From Gammaproteobacteria bacterium (lineage in GTDB: Bacteria; Pseudomonadota; Gammaproteobacteria; BMS3Bbin11): 10,406 bases of DNA. The translations under genes and the position numbers were made by a program. Below the pieces are notes generated by a model that was not told where the DNA came from, made no database searches, and worked only from the letters and a program-made list of their open reading frames with translations. The stretch spans positions 1-10,406 of the forward strand of contig DAOVWW010000021.1 of assembly GCA_030636465.1 (NCBI GenBank), read 5' to 3'. Below, one piece after another: positions 6,717 to 10,406 of this stretch (its first letter is position 1; every line of letters begins with the position of its first letter).

Positions 6717-7847
6717 ATGAGTAAAACAGCACTGATTACAGGTATTACCGGACAGGACGGCGCTTATCTTGCCGAGTTTCTACTGAATAAAGGTTATATT
6801 GTTCATGGCATCAAACGCCGCACCTCACTGTTTAATACGGATCGCATTGATCACCTGTATCAGGACCCGCACGAATCGGAACAAAAATTTATCCTGCATT
6901 ATGGAGATATGACGGATTCCAGCAGTCTGGTCAGAATCATCCAGCAGACTCAGCCTGATGAAGTCTATAACCTGGCTGCTCAAAGCCATGTCGCGGTATC
7001 TTTTGAGGAACCGGAATATACGGCTAATTCTGATGCACTGGGTCCACTGCGCGTGCTGGAAGCAATCCGCATGCTTGGGTTACAGGAGACCTGTCGCTTC
7101 TACCAGGCATCAACATCAGAGCTGTTTGGCAAGGTAGTCGAAACACCGCAGAAAGAAACAACGCCTTTCTATCCCCGTTCACCGTACGCAGTTGCCAAGC
7201 TTTATGCCTACTGGATCACCGTCAACTACCGCGAAGCCTACGGCATGTTTGCCTGCAATGGCATTTTGTTCAACCACGAATCGCCAATACGCGGTGAAAC
7301 CTTCGTTACCCGCAAGATCACCCGTGCACTATCAAGAATCGCCCTGGGTATGCAGGACTGTTTATATCTCGGCAATATGGATGCCAAACGTGACTGGGGC
7401 CATGCAAAAGATTTTGTCGAAGCGCAATGGCTAATTTTGCAACAGGATAAGCCGGATGATTTTGCTATCGCCACCGGTGAACAGCATTCTGTCAGAGAAT
7501 TTGTAGATCTGTCGGCAAAAGAACTGGGGATCACTTTACGATGGCAGGGTGTAGGGGTTGAAGAAGTCGGTATTATTGAAAGCCTCGACAGCAGCAAAGA
7601 TGAGCTGCCAGGGAGCTGTCCGGCAGTTGGCACCGTCATTGTTCGAGTAGATCCTCGCTACTACCGCCCCTGTGAGGTTGAAACACTGTTAGGCGACCCG
7701 ACTAAATCACGTGAACAACTGGGCTGGGTACCAAAGATATCATTCTCAGAAATGGTCATAGAGATGGTTAGCTCTGACCTCGAAGAGGCCAAACGCGACA
7801 AATTGGTCCAGTCCAGCGGCTTCAAGACATTTGACAGGCATGAATAG
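6717..7847 (+). CDS. gmd: GDP-mannose 4,6-dehydratase
   Basis: This cytoplasmic enzyme converts GDP-mannose to GDP-4-keto-6-deoxymannose, the branch point to GDP-fucose, GDP-rhamnose, GDP-perosamine and related sugars of surface polysaccharides. The protein has 376 residues, close to E. coli Gmd. It is an extended short-chain dehydrogenase: NADP-binding [10 protein letters not shown] at 9-18 with R34-R35 behind it, HYGDMTD at 61-67, catalytic T133 and E135 in STSELFG, and Y157 with K161 in SPYAVAK. Sugar-nucleotide signatures FNHESP (185-190), RDWGHA (225-230) and [16 protein letters not shown] (315-330) are present. AGGAA lies 9 bases before the ATG. No GDP-fucose synthase or glycosyltransferase gene is in the window, so the end product is unknown. 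The downstream neighbour is convergent, so gmd appears to be transcribed alone. Confidence 0.97.
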   Translation: MSKTALITGITGQDGAYLAEFLLNKGYIVHGIKRRTSLFNTDRIDHLYQDPHESEQKFILHYGDMTDSSSLVRIIQQTQPDEVYNLAAQSHVAVSFEEPEYTANSDALGPLRVLEAIRMLGLQETCRFYQASTSELFGKVVETPQKETTPFYPRSPYAVAKLYAYWITVNYREAYGMFACNGILFNHESPIRGETFVTRKITRALSRIALGMQDCLYLGNMDAKRDWGHAKDFVEAQWLILQQDKPDDFAIATGEQHSVREFVDLSAKELGITLRWQGVGVEEVGIIESLDSSKDELPGSCPAVGTVIVRVDPRYYRPCEVETLLGDPTKSREQLGWVPKISFSEMVIEMVSSDLEEAKRDKLVQSSGFKTFDRHE

Positions 7848-7855
7848 GGGGAAAT

Positions 7856-7924
7856 AAGTTCCAAGTCTAAAGTTCCAAGTTCCAAGTAAAATCTTGAGAA
7901 TTGGAACTTGGAACTTGGAACTTT
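7856..7924. repeat. Inverted arrays of the heptamer AAGTTCC, possible gmd terminator
   Basis: On the left are four 7-base units, three AAGTTCC and one altered AAGTCTA (7856-7883). On the right are three GGAACTT units (7903-7923), the reverse complement. The segments 7869-7887 and 7906-7924 are perfect 19-base inverted repeats around an 18-base loop. On the plus strand the stem is followed by TTTTGTTT, so it could end gmd transcription despite its low GC content. It begins 8 bases after the gmd stop and ends 30 bases before the end of pntB. Confidence 0.75.
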
Positions 7925-7954
7925 TGTTTAGCTATTATTCAAATCATCAACTAG

Positions 7955-9319
7955 CTATTCACAGACGTCCTTCGCATCGCCAAACACCATCGAACAGTTA
8001 TCGCGGAAATATAATAAATTCTCGATTCCTGAATAACCGGGGCGCATGCTGCGTTTGATGACAAATATATACTTGGCTTTTTCTACATCCAGTATCGGCA
8101 TGCCATAAATGGGGCTGGATTTATCGGTTTTTGCTGCAGGGTTGGTAACGTCATTGGCCCCGACCACCAGGGCCACGTCAGTAGTGGCGAATTCAGGATT
8201 GATTTCATCCATCTCAACGACATGATCATAGGGAATATCTGATTCCGCCAGCAGCACGTTCATGTGTCCCGGCATACGACCGGCTACAGGATGTATGGCA
8301 AATTTTACTTCAACACCTCTTTCATCGAGTATGTCAGTCAGTTCTTTCAGGGCATGCTGTGCCTGGGCCACGGCCATACCATAACCCGGCACGACGATTA
8401 ACCTGTTGGCATTTTCTATCATGAAGGCCAGGTCTTCGACAGCAGCACTTTTGACACCCTGGTTAGCCGCTTGCATAGCAGCCGATTCTTCATCATCATC
8501 CGAGCCACCAAAACCACCGAGTATGACACTGATAAAGGAACGGTTCATTGCCCTGCACATGATGAAGGAGAGTATGGCACCGGAAAAACCGACCAGCGCA
8601 CCCGTCACAATCAGCGCATTATTCTGTAAAGTAAATCCGGTGGCCGCTGCAGCCCAGCCGGAATAGGAATTCAACATTGATACCACCACCGGCATGTCAG
8701 CACCACCAATCGGGATAATCAACAGAAACCCCAGAGCCAGGGCGATGACGGTTATTACCAGCAGAGTGGTCAAGCTGCTGTTCTGTGAAAATTGAATCAC
8801 TAGCCCCAGGGTCACCAGACCCAATGCCAGGTTCAACATATGCTGGCCTTTGAAAACAATAGGGTTGCCACTCAGCAAGCCCTGCAGCTTGCCAAAGGCA
8901 ATCAATGAACCGGTAAATGTGATAGCACCAATAAATGAACCGATACTAAGTTCCACCAGCATAACGCCATCAATAATTCCACTGGCGGCATGCTCTGTAA
9001 AAGTCCCGATAGCCACCAGCACGGCAGTAAGACCTACCAGGCTATGGAAGGCAGCAACCAGCTGAGGCATCGCCTTCATATCAATCTTCATGGCTACAAC
9101 GATGCCTATCACAGCACCTATAGCGAGGCCGGCAAATATTAGCGAATAATTTTGTACTGCAGGACTGAACAGCGTGACGACTATCGCCAGGCCCATGCCA
9201 AACATGGCCAGATAATTACCTCGCCTGGCTGTTGACGGGTGGGTTAAACCTTTCAGTCCCAGGATAAACAGGGAGGCAGAGATCAGATAGGCGATCGCGA
9301 GTGTATTAGCATTCAACAT
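7955..9319 (-). CDS. pntB: NAD(P) transhydrogenase subunit beta
   Basis: Beta subunit of the proton-translocating transhydrogenase, which uses the proton gradient to reduce NADP+ with NADH at the inner membrane. The protein has 454 residues (E. coli 462). The membrane domain (about 1-262) includes H92 in AFHSLVGLTAV, which corresponds to the proton-channel histidine of E. coli, and D208 in GGADMPVVVSMLNSYSGWAA. A charged linker near 270-290 leads to the NADP(H)-binding domain III, with VVPGYGMAVAQAQ (309-321), HPVAGRMPGHMNVLLAES (343-360), GANDVTNPAA (387-396) and RSMRPGYSGIENLLY (423-437). A ribosome binding site, AGGAAGAG, lies upstream of the ATG. The gene starts 18 bases after the pntAB stop, so the two are surely co-transcribed. 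It appears complete and functional. Confidence 0.97.
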   Translation of the reverse strand: MLNANTLAIAYLISASLFILGLKGLTHPSTARRGNYLAMFGMGLAIVVTLFSPAVQNYSLIFAGLAIGAVIGIVVAMKIDMKAMPQLVAAFHSLVGLTAVLVAIGTFTEHAASGIIDGVMLVELSIGSFIGAITFTGSLIAFGKLQGLLSGNPIVFKGQHMLNLALGLVTLGLVIQFSQNSSLTTLLVITVIALALGFLLIIPIGGADMPVVVSMLNSYSGWAAAATGFTLQNNALIVTGALVGFSGAILSFIMCRAMNRSFISVILGGFGGSDDDEESAAMQAANQGVKSAAVEDLAFMIENANRLIVVPGYGMAVAQAQHALKELTDILDERGVEVKFAIHPVAGRMPGHMNVLLAESDIPYDHVVEMDEINPEFATTDVALVVGANDVTNPAAKTDKSSPIYGMPILDVEKAKYIFVIKRSMRPGYSGIENLLYFRDNCSMVFGDAKDVCE

Positions 9320-9337
9320 ATTGTTATCTCTTCCTGA

Positions 9338-9652
9338 TTACTTTTCTTTCTTGCGAAACATCGACAGCATGCGCTGGGTCACAGCAAAACCACCAAATAT
9401 ATTAACTGACGCCAGCAGTACGGCGACAAAACCCAGGCCCTGCTCCAACGATGTTGCGTTTTCAGAACCGGTCACCAGTATGGCGCCGACAATGATAATT
9501 CCAGATATAGCATTGGTTAACGAGATCAATGGTGTGTGCAAAGATGGCGTCACCCCCCAGATTACGTAATAACCAATAAAACAGGCCAGTACAAAAATAA
9601 ATAATGCTGCAACAGCCGGTGACATGCCGCTTGCTGTGATAGTTTCTGTCAT
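9338..9652 (-). CDS. pntAB: NAD(P) transhydrogenase subunit alpha, membrane part
   Basis: A 104-residue protein with about three membrane helices that corresponds to the C-terminal membrane domain of E. coli PntA, encoded separately as in many proteobacteria. The segment [20 protein letters not shown] (27-46) and [20 protein letters not shown] (74-93) are family hallmarks; a basic tail, RKKEK, ends the protein. It forms the proton channel together with PntB. GGAG lies 7 bases before the ATG. The gene sits 78 bases after the pntAA stop, a gap that is AT-rich and shows no other feature, and is followed by pntB. Often named pntA2 or pntAb. Confidence 0.95.
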   Translation of the reverse strand: MTETITASGMSPAVAALFIFVLACFIGYYVIWGVTPSLHTPLISLTNAISGIIIVGAILVTGSENATSLEQGLGFVAVLLASVNIFGGFAVTQRMLSMFRKKEK

Positions 9653-9730
9653 ATTCTTACTCCACTAATCGGGAATGTTTTTTTAAGATCTACTCTAATA
9701 TTTCCATCTGCTGAACTAAAAAATGCTGTT

Positions 9731-10406
9731 TCAGAATTTCACTACACCCTGATGCACTACCAGGGCCGCTTCGGTGACTTTGTCTTCCATGTAGTCCGGC
9801 CGAACCAGCTTGTCGTCTTCTTTCGTAACCAGCAATTCCATCAGATTAACTAAATTCCGTGCAAAAAAACTGCTGGCATCGGCGGGTACCATACCTGGGT
9901 AATTAGTGTGGCCGACGATAGTGATGCCGTGTTTAATGACCACTGTACCGGCCTCAGTGAGTTCACAGTTACCACCGGTGGCTGCGGCCATATCAATGAT
10001 GACGGATCCTACGCGCATCCCCTTTACCGTATCTTCAAGTATCAGACGTGGTGCTGGCCGGCAAGGGATGGCAGCGGTTGATATCAGAATGTCGGCCTTC
10101 TGTAATTCTTCAGAGAGCATCTGCTGTTGCCGTTTTTTAGCCTCATCAGATAATTCTTTCGCATAACCACCTTCACCTGAACCTTCTTCACCCAAATCCA
10201 GCTCGATAAATTTCGCCCCTAAGGACTCCACCTGTTCGGCAGTTTCCGGACGCACATCATAGGCCCAGACCTGCGCACCCAGACGACGAGCCGTGGCGAT
10301 GGCCTGCAGGCCTGCAACACCGACACCGAGGATGACTACGCGTGCTGGTTTAGCCGAGCCTGCTGAAGTCATCATTAGAGGAAAGAATCGTTTGTATTGC
10401 ACTGTC
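9731..10406 (-). CDS. pntAA: NAD(P) transhydrogenase subunit alpha, soluble part, C-terminal fragment
   Basis: The frame is open to the right edge, so the 5' part of the gene lies outside the window; about 225 codons are visible. This is the NAD(H)-binding domain I subunit. The family sequence RFFPLMMTSAGSAKPARVVI leads into the Rossmann motif GVGVAGLQAIATARRLGA, and DVRPETAEQVESLGAKF follows. The later segments RPAPRLILEDTV, MAAATGGNCELT and HTNYPGMVPADASSFFARNL are also characteristic of PntAA. A GTG codon at 10402 is not a credible start, because it falls just ahead of the conserved FFP motif in mid-protein. Full-length relatives have about 370-380 residues, so roughly 150 are missing. It heads the operon pntAA-pntAB-pntB. 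Confidence 0.95.
   Translation of the reverse strand, partial: TVQYKRFFPLMMTSAGSAKPARVVILGVGVAGLQAIATARRLGAQVWAYDVRPETAEQVESLGAKFIELDLGEEGSGEGGYAKELSDEAKKRQQQMLSEELQKADILISTAAIPCRPAPRLILEDTVKGMRVGSVIIDMAAATGGNCELTEAGTVVIKHGITIVGHTNYPGMVPADASSFFARNLVNLMELLVTKEDDKLVRPDYMEDKVTEAALVVHQGVVKF

Noticed and set aside
7238..7639. Minus-strand open frame of 133 codons inside gmd
   Set aside because: It lies fully within the well-supported gmd coding sequence, with no recognised domain; it is an antisense shadow.
10400..10402. GTG as the start of the alpha-subunit gene
   Set aside because: It falls in the middle of the conserved PntAA sequence just ahead of the FFP motif, and the frame stays open to the window edge.

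Overview
The window looks like ordinary chromosome of a gammaproteobacterium. The main reason is the minus-strand order miaB - ybeZ (phoH-like) - ybeY - ybeX/corC - lnt, the classic gammaproteobacterial arrangement, with proteins that match the Escherichia coli family members in length and motif spacing. GC content looks moderate by eye. A stand-alone APS kinase, an NnrS protein with an FNR/DNR-type site upstream, and a three-subunit proton-translocating transhydrogenase suggest a free-living, metabolically flexible organism that can meet low oxygen and nitric oxide. No tRNA, rRNA, CRISPR array, insertion sequence, phage gene or defence system was seen.

Layout. (1) 1-3801, minus strand: tRNA-modification gene miaB, then ybeZ, ybeY, ybeX/corC and the first codons of lnt. 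Spacing is tight, with overlaps or gaps of at most about 10 bases, so this is probably one operon. It links tRNA modification, rRNA maturation and quality control, and lipoprotein acylation. (2) 3802-4033: divergent intergenic region with a candidate miaB promoter and a 16-bp imperfect palindrome. (3) cysC, plus strand, to 4666. (4) 4667-5353: 687 bases with no credible gene, between the convergent cysC and nnrS. It holds two diverged copies of one structured repeat in inverted orientation, with a REP-like double hairpin between them. (5) nnrS, minus strand, to 6553. (6) 6554-6716: a divergent promoter region with one FNR/DNR-like site between the -10 boxes of nnrS and gmd. (7) gmd, plus strand, to 7847. 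(8) 7848-7954: inverted arrays of a 7-base repeat between the convergent gmd and pntB. (9) pntB, pntAB and the 3' part of pntAA, minus strand, to the window end.

The genes are well-known families. The less ordinary content lies between them: the paired 3'-end repeat elements, in which one hairpin keeps its pairing despite base changes; the REP-like element; the heptamer hairpin; and the well-placed FNR-type site. I found no convincing new multi-gene system.
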